Source: Nitriliruptoraceae bacterium
Lineage (GTDB): Bacteria > Actinomycetota > Nitriliruptoria > Nitriliruptorales > Nitriliruptoraceae
Length of the DNA: 5,721 nucleotides
Reading direction: 5' to 3'
Assembly: GCA_007117945.1 (NCBI GenBank)
Contig: SKTN01000197.1
Coordinates: 1-5,721, forward strand
Numbering within the stretch: the stretch's first letter is position 1; the number at the start of each line of letters is the position of its first letter. This document shows, piece by piece, positions 1-4,530 of this stretch. Below the pieces are notes generated by a model that searched no databases, was not told where the DNA came from, and saw only the letters and a list, made by a program, of their open reading frames with translations. The position numbers were made by a program, and so were the translations under genes.

Positions 1-200
1 AGCAGGTCGCGCACCTGCCGGTCCGCCTCCTGATCACCGAGGACCGCCGGTGGGAACAGCCGGGAGTGCACGGGATCGTCCGGGCGGGGTTGGTCCAGGG
101 CCGTGCGCAGCTCGCCCGCCAGCCGCTCCAGCAGCGCGGCTTCCTCCGGGCGCAGGCTCATGCGGATCGCGTCGTGGTGGCGCGCGAAGGTCCGGCTCAC
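1..200 (-). CDS. DUF2017 family protein, 5' part (cut by window edge)
   Basis: The first 66 codons are visible and the gene runs off the low-coordinate edge. The GTG start at 200-198 overlaps the TGA stop of clpS (199-197) in a GTGA arrangement, so translation is probably coupled. The N-terminus starts V-S-R-T-F-A-R-H and contains L-R-P-E-E-A-A-L-L-E-R-L at about residues 20-31, then R-L-F-P-P-A-V-L at about 48-55. This helical region followed by an R-L-F-P-P motif is what I know from actinobacterial DUF2017 proteins. In Mycobacterium tuberculosis the gene after clpS (Rv1332) occupies the same position, ahead of the mec-cysO-cysM cysteine genes. Function is unknown; an adaptor or regulatory role beside ClpS is inference from position only. 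Family assignment rests on the short visible N-terminus plus synteny. Confidence 0.75.
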   Translation of the reverse strand, partial: MSRTFARHHDAIRMSLRPEEAALLERLAGELRTALDQPRPDDPVHSRLFPPAVLGDQEADRQVRDL

Positions 201-505
201 GAGGCGCGTTCCATCGTGGCACGTAGCCCGTAACGGTGCAGCTCCTTGACGTAGCGCTCCGCCTGCTCCCGGGGCTCGGAGGCCACCAGGGCGCGGCCCT
301 GCTCGTGGACCTCCAGCATGAGCTTGCGGGCGAGGTGCTCGGGGAAGCCGAAGACCCGCTTGAACACGAAGACCACGTAGGACATCAGGTTGACGGGATC
401 GTCCCACACGATGACGTCCCAGGGCAGGTCCGCGGTGAGCTCCTCCGCGGTGTCGGGCAGCTCCTCGCGTACCGGCGTCGCCGCGGGTCCGGAGGCCTGG
501 GCCAC
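197..505 (-). CDS. clpS: ATP-dependent Clp protease adaptor ClpS
   Basis: ClpS is the cytoplasmic N-recognin that binds proteins with bulky hydrophobic N-terminal residues and hands them to a ClpA or ClpC ATPase for degradation by ClpP. The protein is 102 residues, normal for the family. After a flexible N-terminal extension (about residues 1-28) the core begins P-W-D-V-I-V-W-D-D-P-V-N (28-39). It continues with a Y-V-V-F-V-F-K-R-V-F-G helix and the K-L-M-L-E-V-H-E-Q-G segment (61-70). Asp35, Asp36 and His67 align with the E. coli N-degron pocket residues D35, D36 and H66; E. coli N34 is replaced by Trp34, usual for the actinobacterial form as I remember it. I chose GTG at 505 because a GGGAGGG Shine-Dalgarno lies just upstream (514-520). 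A longer in-frame reading to 592 has a non-ClpS-like N-terminus. The stop overlaps the DUF2017 start. Confidence 0.93.
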   Translation of the reverse strand: MAQASGPAATPVREELPDTAEELTADLPWDVIVWDDPVNLMSYVVFVFKRVFGFPEHLARKLMLEVHEQGRALVASEPREQAERYVKELHRYGLRATMERAS

Positions 506-513
506 GGTGCTCC

Positions 514-520
514 CTCCCAG
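514..520 (-). promoter_or_regulatory. Shine-Dalgarno deciding the clpS start
   Basis: The minus strand reads GGGAGGGAGCACC directly before the GTG at 505, so a strong purine-rich ribosome binding site sits 8 bases from the start codon. It favours a 102-residue ClpS over the longer reading from 592. Confidence 0.65.
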
Positions 521-536
521 CACGTGTCGAGGCGCG

Positions 537-542
537 AACCTA
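537..542 (-). promoter_or_regulatory. Weak candidate -10 box for clpS
   Basis: The 109-base gap between the cold-shock gene and clpS reads TAGGTT on the minus strand, matching the TAnnnT pattern of actinobacterial -10 elements about 32 bases before the GTG start. I see no convincing -35 at the right distance. It would give clpS-DUF2017 its own promoter, but one hexamer match is weak evidence. Confidence 0.2.
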
Positions 543-614
543 GCGTGCGTGGTCCACGGTGCACAGGGGGCCATGGGACCCGCCTTCCCCACACCGAGGT
601 GGTGGAGGGTGACC

Positions 615-920
615 TCAGCGACGCCGGCGGCGGGCCATGCGGCGCTGGCGCTCGCGCTCCTCGAGGGCGTCCCACGACGGCGGGTTGGCCATCGTGCGGC
701 CCACGGGGTTGGCCGCGGGTGCCGGCTTGGTGACGGTCACGTCCGTGGCGACCTGCCGGCGGCCCTCTCCCTCGCCGATCTCGAACTCCACCTCGTCACC
801 CGAGTTGAGGGTGCCGGAGGTGACGGCGGTACCGGCGACGTAGGCCTCGCCCCCGTCCTCGGTGGTGATGAAGCCGTAGTTGCTGTCGGTGTGGAAGACC
901 TTGACGCGTCCGGTGGGCAT
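615..920 (-). CDS. Divergent cold-shock-domain protein with Arg-rich tail
   Basis: The 101-residue product is a cold-shock (OB-fold) domain at about residues 3-64 followed by a roughly 37-residue tail. The fold is shown by T-G-R-V-K-V-F-H (3-10), S-N-Y-G-F-I-T-T (13-20, RNP1 region), E-A-Y-V-A-G-T-A-V (25-33, RNP2 region) and the closing strand G-D-E-V-E-F-E-I. Classical CspA proteins have K-G-F-G-F-I and V-F-V-H-F. Here several of those nucleic-acid-stacking residues are missing, so binding to single-stranded RNA or DNA may be altered. The tail carries P-S-W-D-A-L-E-E-R-E and ends with five arginines after M-A, which could restore nucleic-acid affinity through charge. I chose ATG 920 because the domain begins right there and a GAGGT ribosome binding site lies 9 bases upstream; an in-frame ATG at 953 adds 11 residues without a visible binding site. 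The gene is separate from clpS by 109 bases. Confidence 0.85.
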   Translation of the reverse strand: MPTGRVKVFHTDSNYGFITTEDGGEAYVAGTAVTSGTLNSGDEVEFEIGEGEGRRQVATDVTVTKPAPAANPVGRTMANPPSWDALEERERQRRMARRRRR

Positions 921-984
921 GGGGAAGAGACCTCGGGTGTGAGCAGGGAGCATGGGAAGGTGCGGGCGTCCCGTGTGGAGCGCG

Positions 985-990
985 AGGGTA
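985..990 (-). promoter_or_regulatory. Weak candidate -10 box for the cold-shock gene
   Basis: On the minus strand TACCCT (TAnnnT) lies about 64 bases before the ATG at 920. Transcription from it would give a leader of roughly 55-60 bases. No good -35 is visible, so the call is speculative. Confidence 0.2.
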
Positions 991-1018
991 GCGCCTCGCT
1001 CACCCCGGCCGCGAGCGC
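991..1018 (-). terminator. Hairpin after the 1023 stop, terminator-like without U tract
   Basis: Four bases after the stop of the 1313-1023 gene, the minus strand can form GCGCTCGC paired with GCGAGGCGC (one bulged G), closing an 11-base loop. There is no run of T after the stem, so it is not a canonical intrinsic terminator. U-poor hairpins are common at GC-rich actinobacterial gene ends. It could also be chance in such GC-rich DNA. Confidence 0.3.
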
Positions 1019-1022
1019 GGGC

Positions 1023-1313
1023 TCAGCCCTGGGCCGCAGCCCACGCCCGCGCGGCGTCCTCGACCTCGTCGAGGGCACCCCGCGCCAGGGCGGCGACGGG
1101 GGTGGCACCCTCCAGGCGGCGCTGTGGGTGGAGGAACCAGCGGGCCGCAGCGGCATCGTCCACCCAGCCCTGCAGGACGCGCAGCACATCGAGGGCGGTC
1201 TCCAGGCTGCTGCGGCTGCCCGTGACCGGGGCGGCCACCAGTTCGTCCACCGGGTCGTCACCGAGCAGCTCACGCAGCTCGGCCTCGTCGTCGAGGGGGT
1301 CGTCGCGGTACAG
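1023..1313 (-). CDS. Small protein resembling MbcA/ParS/Xre toxin-binding domain; probable CTG start
   Basis: A 96-residue, acidic, mainly helical protein. The C-terminal half holds A-A-R-W-F-L-H-P-Q-R-R-L-E-G at about residues 56-69 and A-T-P-V-A-A-L-A-R-G at 70-79, then an amphipathic helix. The order W-(F/L)-x-x-P-x-x-x-L-x-G-x-T-P-x-x-x-L-x-x-G is the pattern I know from the MbcA/ParS/Xre antitoxin toxin-binding domain (DUF2384-like). I see no DNA-binding helix-turn-helix and no RES-domain toxin nearby, so antitoxin function is inference only. The frame has no ATG, GTG or TTG between its upstream stop at 1416 and GTG 1250. The CTG at 1313 has GGAGG exactly 7 bases upstream, and the 21 codons from there to 1250 read as sensible protein (Y-R-D-D-P-L-D-D-E-A-E). 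GTG 1250 (75 residues) lacks a ribosome binding site. The gene starts one base after the upstream stop. Confidence 0.75.
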   Translation of the reverse strand: MYRDDPLDDEAELRELLGDDPVDELVAAPVTGSRSSLETALDVLRVLQGWVDDAAAARWFLHPQRRLEGATPVAALARGALDEVEDAARAWAAAQG

Positions 1314-1314
1314 C

Positions 1315-1644
1315 TCAGACCCTCCCGCGGCGCGCGGCGTGGTCGCGCTCGCAGGCCTCCACGTAGGCCTCGGCCGCGGCCAGGCGCTCCGGGATCCGCT
1401 CGCGCTCGTCGGCGATCACCGCGAGCCGGGCGGTGATCGCCTGGGCCAGGGGCTGGTCGGTGTGGCGCAGGGCCCGGGCCAGGCGACGGTCCACCGCGTC
1501 GAGCAGGGCCTGCCCCTCGCTGGTGCTACGGCGCAGCCGCTGGGCCTCGGCGAGGAGGTACTCGTCGTAGCGGCGCAGCGCGTCGAGCTCCTCGCGGGCC
1601 CGCAGCAGGGCGAAGTAGGCGGCCTCGACCTCGTCACGTGCCAC
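1315..1644 (-). CDS. Hypothetical helical, probably coiled-coil protein
   Basis: I do not recognise this 109-residue protein as a named family. It is almost entirely Ala, Arg, Glu and Leu with very few prolines. Long helices are predicted by eye at residues 3-40, 45-75 and 85-105, with heptad-like spacing of Leu, Ala and Tyr, for example around L-R-R-Y-D-E-Y-L-L-A-E-A. It has no signal peptide or membrane segment and should be cytosolic. Start GTG 1644 is supported by an AGGGAG site 8 bases upstream. It is followed by a single base and then the probable CTG start of the 1313-1023 gene, whose Shine-Dalgarno is encoded in its last codons, so the two are probably made together and may interact. 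It could be a structural or partner protein; no function can be assigned from sequence. Confidence 0.8.
   Translation of the reverse strand: MARDEVEAAYFALLRAREELDALRRYDEYLLAEAQRLRRSTSEGQALLDAVDRRLARALRHTDQPLAQAITARLAVIADERERIPERLAAAEAYVEACERDHAARRGRV
1321..1325 (-). promoter_or_regulatory. Shine-Dalgarno deciding the CTG start at 1313
   Basis: GGAGG within GGGAGGG on the minus strand lies 7 bases from CTG 1313 and inside the last codons (G-R-V) of the preceding gene. Its position would allow reinitiation after the TGA at 1317-1315. The same bases also encode Gly-Arg upstream, so coincidence cannot be excluded. Confidence 0.55.
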
Positions 1645-1667
1645 GCTGGTGTCTCCCTGCGGTCCGG

Positions 1668-1690
1668 CCGGGATCGCTGCGGTGATCCGG
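1668..1690 (-). other. Intergenic hairpin between the SRPBCC and coiled-coil genes
   Basis: The minus strand reads CCGGATC, an 8-base loop, then GATCCCGG: a 7-base-pair stem with one bulged C. It lies 15 bases after the SRPBCC stop and about 15 bases before the ribosome binding site of the 1644 gene. No T tract follows. It may be an mRNA end or stability element, or chance. Confidence 0.3.
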
Positions 1691-1704
1691 CGCCTGCGGG
1701 GTGC

Positions 1705-2142
1705 TCAGGCCTGCGACTCCGCGCGACCCTTGAGGCCGCTGAGTCCCTGCTCGAGGATCGTACGGGCGGCCCGCTTCTTCATGAAGCCGGGCAGGGGCAG
1801 GTCGACGTCCACCTCGAGGGCGTAGTGCACCTCCGTGCCACCGTCCTCGGTCTCGAACAGCCGGTACTCCCCGTTGAGCTGGGAGATCATGTCCCCCTCG
1901 AGCAGGTGCCAGGTGATGTCGTAGTCCACGTAGGCGTACTGGATCACGTAGGTGATCTCCGAGACCTTGGCGTCCACCTTGAACCGCGCGGTGTGAGGAC
2001 TGCCGTCGTCGTTGGCCTCGAGCACCTCGGTGTGCTGGACGCCGCCGGCCCACTCCGGGTAGGTGGTCAGCTCGGTGATGACGTTCCACACCACGTCGGG
2101 GGACGCCCCGATGGTGGTGATGTCGTTGACCTTCTGCCCCAC
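1705..2142 (-). CDS. SRPBCC family protein (polyketide cyclase/dehydrase-like fold)
   Basis: A 145-residue protein with the helix-grip (START/Bet v1-like) layout: strand V-N-D-I-T-T-I-G-A, a helix with P-D-V-V-W-N-V-I, then the Y-P-E-W motif (28-31). A meander of beta strands follows (R-F-K-V-D-A, Y-V-I-Q-Y-A-Y, W-H-L-L-E-G, G-G-T-E-V-H-Y), then a long C-terminal helix after P-L-P-G-F-M-K-K-R-A (116-125). These proteins bind hydrophobic ligands in a central cavity. Mycobacteria have several of this general type (for example Rv0164, Rv0854); the ligand here is unknown and no enzymatic residues can be named. GTG 2142 was chosen because a perfect AGGAGG lies 5 bases upstream. ATG 2163, in frame, would add 7 residues and has no visible binding site. 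Cytosolic; no signal peptide or membrane span. Confidence 0.87.
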   Translation of the reverse strand: MGQKVNDITTIGASPDVVWNVITELTTYPEWAGGVQHTEVLEANDDGSPHTARFKVDAKVSEITYVIQYAYVDYDITWHLLEGDMISQLNGEYRLFETEDGGTEVHYALEVDVDLPLPGFMKKRAARTILEQGLSGLKGRAESQA

Positions 2143-2147
2143 GGTTG

Positions 2148-2153
2148 CCTCCT
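2148..2153 (-). promoter_or_regulatory. Shine-Dalgarno AGGAGG for the SRPBCC gene
   Basis: A perfect AGGAGG ends 5 bases before GTG 2142. It lies inside the short extension that would be read from ATG 2163, which argues that GTG 2142 is the main start. Confidence 0.65.
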
Positions 2154-2194
2154 GGCTGGTCATGACCGCGTGCGGTGCGATCGTCGCGGCCGGC

Positions 2195-2200
2195 AGCGTA
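2195..2200 (-). promoter_or_regulatory. Candidate -10 box upstream of the SRPBCC gene
   Basis: TACGCT (TAnnnT) on the minus strand lies in the 72-base gap after the nuclease gene. A loosely matching -35, TGGACG, lies 19 bases upstream across the nuclease stop codon. This would make the SRPBCC gene the head of its own transcript. The spacing is long and the match partial, so confidence is low. Confidence 0.25.
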
Positions 2201-2214
2201 ACGCGGCCGTCGCC

Positions 2215-3225
2215 TCAGGCGTCCAGACCGAGCTCGCCGGCCAGGCGCGCAAGCCCCGCCTCCAGCTCCCGCAGCTCACGGACCTCCCGCGCCAGCCGGC
2301 GACGACGCTCGGCGGCCTCGGTCACCAGCGCACCGAAGGTCTCCTCGCCCTCGGGGGCCTCCCACGCGGGGCAGATGGCACGGTGGTCGCACCAGTCGCA
2401 CAGCCGGTTCGGGGTGGTGGGGAAGGCCGCCGTGCGGATCGCCGCGGCGGTCTCGAGCACCGCGTCGTTGGCGGCATCGAGGTCGAGCTCCTCGCGTCGC
2501 ACGGTCACGGTGACGTCGGGCACCACGAAGTCCAGGGACACCGTGGCGGGCAGCCGGCCGTAGAGGTGCCGGCAGGCCAGGGCGTAGAGGGCCAGCTGCA
2601 GGGAGCCGGCCACCTCGCTGCGGGGCCGCGCCTTGCGCCCCGTCTTGTAGTCGACCACGTGCAGTCGGTCGTCGTCGTCGAGGTCGATGCGGTCGATCGA
2701 GCCGACCACCACCGCCTGGTAGGCGAAGGGCACCTCGAACCAGGCCTCGGTGGCCACGGTGTGGCGGTCGTCGGGTTCCCCGCGGGCGTGGTAGCGGCGC
2801 AGGACCTGCTGGCCGTGGCGGTAGTAGGCCACCTGCTCCTCGCGGGGCAGTTCGGCGAACCCGCGCTGGTCCCAGCTGGCGTAGAGCGCGTCGAGCAGCT
2901 CCTGCTCGCTCGGGCGGCCCGGCAGCTGGCGGTCGTGGAAGGCCTCCAGGGCGGCGTGCAGGGAGGTGCCGAAGGACAGGTGGGGGCTGGGCCGGCTCGG
3001 GAGCCGGTCGACGTAGGTGTAGCGGAAGCGGCGCGGGCAGTTGCGGTAGGCGTCGATCCGGGTGAAGGACAGCCGGATGCGGCCCTGGGCGTCGGTCAGC
3101 GGCGGGGAGGTGGGTTCCAGCTCCCCGAAGGTGCCCTCGGGTGCGTCCTCGACCTCCAGCAGGCGGGGGGTCGCAGCCTCGGCCGGCTCCGGGGAGGGGC
3201 TGTCGGCGGGGGTGTCCGTCGGCAC
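2215..3225 (-). CDS. RecB-family PD-(D/E)XK nuclease with Fe-S cysteine signature
   Basis: A 336-residue stand-alone nuclease of the PDDEXK_1 (RecB/AddB/Cas4-like) type, with no helicase domain. After a Pro/Glu-rich, probably disordered N-terminus (1-50) comes S-F-T-R-I-D-A-Y-R-N-C-P-R-R-F-R-Y (53-69), then F-G-T-S-L-H (85-90) with the motif His90. The active site is I-D-R-I-D (177-181, Asp178) and V-V-D-Y-K-T-G (190-196, Asp192 and Lys194), followed by Q-L-A-L-Y (210-214). Cys63 with C-D-W-C (276-279) and Cys285 gives the C...C-x2-C-x5-C pattern that holds a 4Fe-4S cluster in AddB and Cas4. The last 45 residues are Arg/Glu/Leu-rich and probably coiled-coil. All catalytic residues are present, so it should be an active metal-dependent DNA exonuclease; its repair pathway is unknown. 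GTG 3225 has GGAG 7 bases upstream, and the gene follows hisN by 19 bases, suggesting cotranscription. Confidence 0.92.
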   Translation of the reverse strand: MPTDTPADSPSPEPAEAATPRLLEVEDAPEGTFGELEPTSPPLTDAQGRIRLSFTRIDAYRNCPRRFRYTYVDRLPSRPSPHLSFGTSLHAALEAFHDRQLPGRPSEQELLDALYASWDQRGFAELPREEQVAYYRHGQQVLRRYHARGEPDDRHTVATEAWFEVPFAYQAVVVGSIDRIDLDDDDRLHVVDYKTGRKARPRSEVAGSLQLALYALACRHLYGRLPATVSLDFVVPDVTVTVRREELDLDAANDAVLETAAAIRTAAFPTTPNRLCDWCDHRAICPAWEAPEGEETFGALVTEAAERRRRLAREVRELRELEAGLARLAGELGLDA

Positions 3226-3244
3226 GATCGGGCTCCGGATCCGG

Positions 3245-4042
3245 TCAGCGGGACGCGGTGCCGTGGGAGGGGCCCGGCAGCAGGCCGAGGACCTGGTCGT
3301 GCAGGTGACCGTTGGTGCTCAGGGCGCTGCCACCGTCGGCGGTGGCGTGGCCAGAGAGGTCGCTGAACCGCCCCCCGGCGGCCTCCACCACCACCTTGAC
3401 CGCCACCAGGTCCCACAGGTTGACCTCGGCTTCCACGGCGATGTCGGTGCTGCCCGCCGCGACCAGGCAGTGCTGCCAGAAGTCGCCGTAGCCGCGTTGC
3501 CGGGCGGTGGACTCCACCAGCAGCTCCACGCCGGAACCCTGGCCGCGCTGCAGGAAGTAGGACAGCCCGCCGAAGGACACCTCGGCGTCGGCCAGGGTCG
3601 TGACCTCGCTGACCTGGATGCGGCGGCCGTCCTGGTGGGCCACTCCCCCGGCAACACCGTCGAAACGGGTCTGCAGCGCCGGCGCGGACACCACGCCGAC
3701 CAGATCCTCGCCGTCGACCTGCAGGCCGATCAGGGTCGCGAAGATGGGGTTGCCCTTGACGAAGTTGGTGGTCCCGTCGATGGGGTCGAGCACCCAGCGG
3801 GGCGCGTCGGTCGGGCCGTCGAGACCGTCCTCCTCCCCCAGCACGGCGTGGTCGGGGAAGCGCTCGGCGATGGCGGCACGCAGGGCGCGCTCCACCGCCT
3901 CGTCCACGGCGGTCACCCAGGTCCCGTCGTCCTTGGTGCGCACCTCGAGGTGGCCCCGGAAGGCCGCCATCGTGCTCGCGTCGGCGAGGTCGGCCAGCTC
4001 GTGGGCGGCCGCCAGCCAGGTGGCCAGCTGCTCCTCGCTCAC
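3245..4042 (-). CDS. hisN: Inositol-monophosphatase-family histidinol-phosphatase
   Basis: A 265-residue Mg-dependent phosphatase of the normal family length. Metal and catalytic motifs are G-E-E-D (69-72), W-V-L-D-P-I-D-G-T-T-N-F (83-94, with Asp86 and Asp89) and L-W-D-L-V-A-V (209-215, with Asp211), plus Asp47 in T-A-V-D-E. The stretch R-G-Y-G-D-F-W (183-189), followed by L-V-A-A-G-S-T-D-I-A-V-E, matches the actinobacterial HisN type. That enzyme removes phosphate from L-histidinol phosphate in the penultimate part of histidine synthesis (EC 3.1.3.15). Inositol-1-phosphatase or another sugar-phosphate substrate remains possible, since substrates are hard to tell apart in this family. No other his genes are in view. 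The GTG start at 4042 overlaps the TGA of the preceding gene (GTGA) and has no separate ribosome binding site, so coupled translation is likely. A longer in-frame reading to 4135 only overlaps that gene. Confidence 0.9.
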   Translation of the reverse strand: MSEEQLATWLAAAHELADLADASTMAAFRGHLEVRTKDDGTWVTAVDEAVERALRAAIAERFPDHAVLGEEDGLDGPTDAPRWVLDPIDGTTNFVKGNPIFATLIGLQVDGEDLVGVVSAPALQTRFDGVAGGVAHQDGRRIQVSEVTTLADAEVSFGGLSYFLQRGQGSGVELLVESTARQRGYGDFWQHCLVAAGSTDIAVEAEVNLWDLVAVKVVVEAAGGRFSDLSGHATADGGSALSTNGHLHDQVLGLLPGPSHGTASR

Positions 4043-4506
4043 CAGTCGAAGGACATGTCGTCGAAGCGCAGGATGATGTCGTTGGGCTGCACGGTGAGGG
4101 TGACCTCCTCGCGGGGCACCCACAGCGGGATGCACGGCCCCTGCCCGGCGTGGCCCATCAGGCAGATCAGGAGCTGGCCCTTGTCGTCGAGGCCGATGAT
4201 CTGGCGGGCGTAGCTGAGCAGCTCGTGGAACTGGGCCGCACCGGCGCGCCGCTTCTGGAAGGCCGTGGCCCAGCGCGACTCCGAGCGGCCGTAGTTGGCG
4301 ATGACCTGCCCGGGGCTGAGCTTGGTGATGCCGTTGAGCGAACGGACGGTCTTCAGCGCCTTGTCCTGCTGGGTGGCCTTGCCGACGCGCACGGCCGCCG
4401 CCGGTGCCGCGAGGGCGCCGGGCAGGTCCGCGAGCTCGAAGTTGCCCGCCGCCTGGGCGGCCTTCTGCCGCTCGATGGGGACCTGGATCTCGATCTTGCT
4501 CGCCAC
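4039..4506 (-). CDS. Uncharacterised 155-residue protein downstream of tRNA-Glu
   Basis: I do not recognise a family. The protein has an Ala/Gln-rich N-terminal part (about 12-50, including R-Q-K-A-A-Q-A-A and A-L-A-A-P-A-A-A-V-R), and a Lys/Arg-containing middle (T-K-L-S-P-G-Q-V-I-A-N-Y-G-R). Helical segments follow around 88-105, then a C-terminal region rich in short beta strands (L-L-I-C-L-M-G, P-L-W-V-P-R-E-E-V-T-L-T-V, I-I-L-R-F) that ends in S-F-D-W. There are two cysteines (115 and 125), no signal peptide and no membrane segment. GTG 4506 was chosen because TAGGAG lies 5 bases upstream; the longer reading to 4566 would run into the tRNA gene and is rejected. It begins 24 bases after the tRNA 3' end and its stop overlaps the hisN start, so it is probably cotranscribed with both. 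The GTGA overlap supports it as a real gene. Confidence 0.85.
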   Translation of the reverse strand: MASKIEIQVPIERQKAAQAAGNFELADLPGALAAPAAAVRVGKATQQDKALKTVRSLNGITKLSPGQVIANYGRSESRWATAFQKRRAGAAQFHELLSYARQIIGLDDKGQLLICLMGHAGQGPCIPLWVPREEVTLTVQPNDIILRFDDMSFDW

Positions 4507-4510
4507 GGGG

Positions 4511-4516
4511 ACTCCT
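4511..4516 (-). promoter_or_regulatory. Shine-Dalgarno for the 4506 gene
   Basis: The minus strand reads TAGGAG (GGAG core) followed by five bases and GTG 4506. It lies in the 24-base gap after the tRNA and fixes the start outside the tRNA gene. Confidence 0.55.
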
Positions 4517-4530
4517 ACGGGGTCGGGACG

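Noticed and set aside
506..592. N-terminal extension of ClpS to ATG 592.
   Set aside because: The extra residues are not ClpS-like and a strong ribosome binding site supports GTG 505 instead.
1416..1637. A 73-codon minus-strand frame inside the coiled-coil gene.
   Set aside because: It is an Arg/Pro/Ser-rich out-of-frame shadow of the gene at 1315-1644.
952..3366. An 804-codon open reading frame on the plus strand, antisense to several genes.
   Set aside because: Its product is low-complexity Gly/Val/Arg/Leu-rich sequence with no family motifs. It lies opposite well-supported genes, and long antisense frames are expected in DNA with high third-position GC.
3062..4213. A 383-codon plus-strand frame opposite hisN and the nuclease.
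   Set aside because: It mirrors the minus-strand coding and has no recognisable domain or plausible ribosome binding site.
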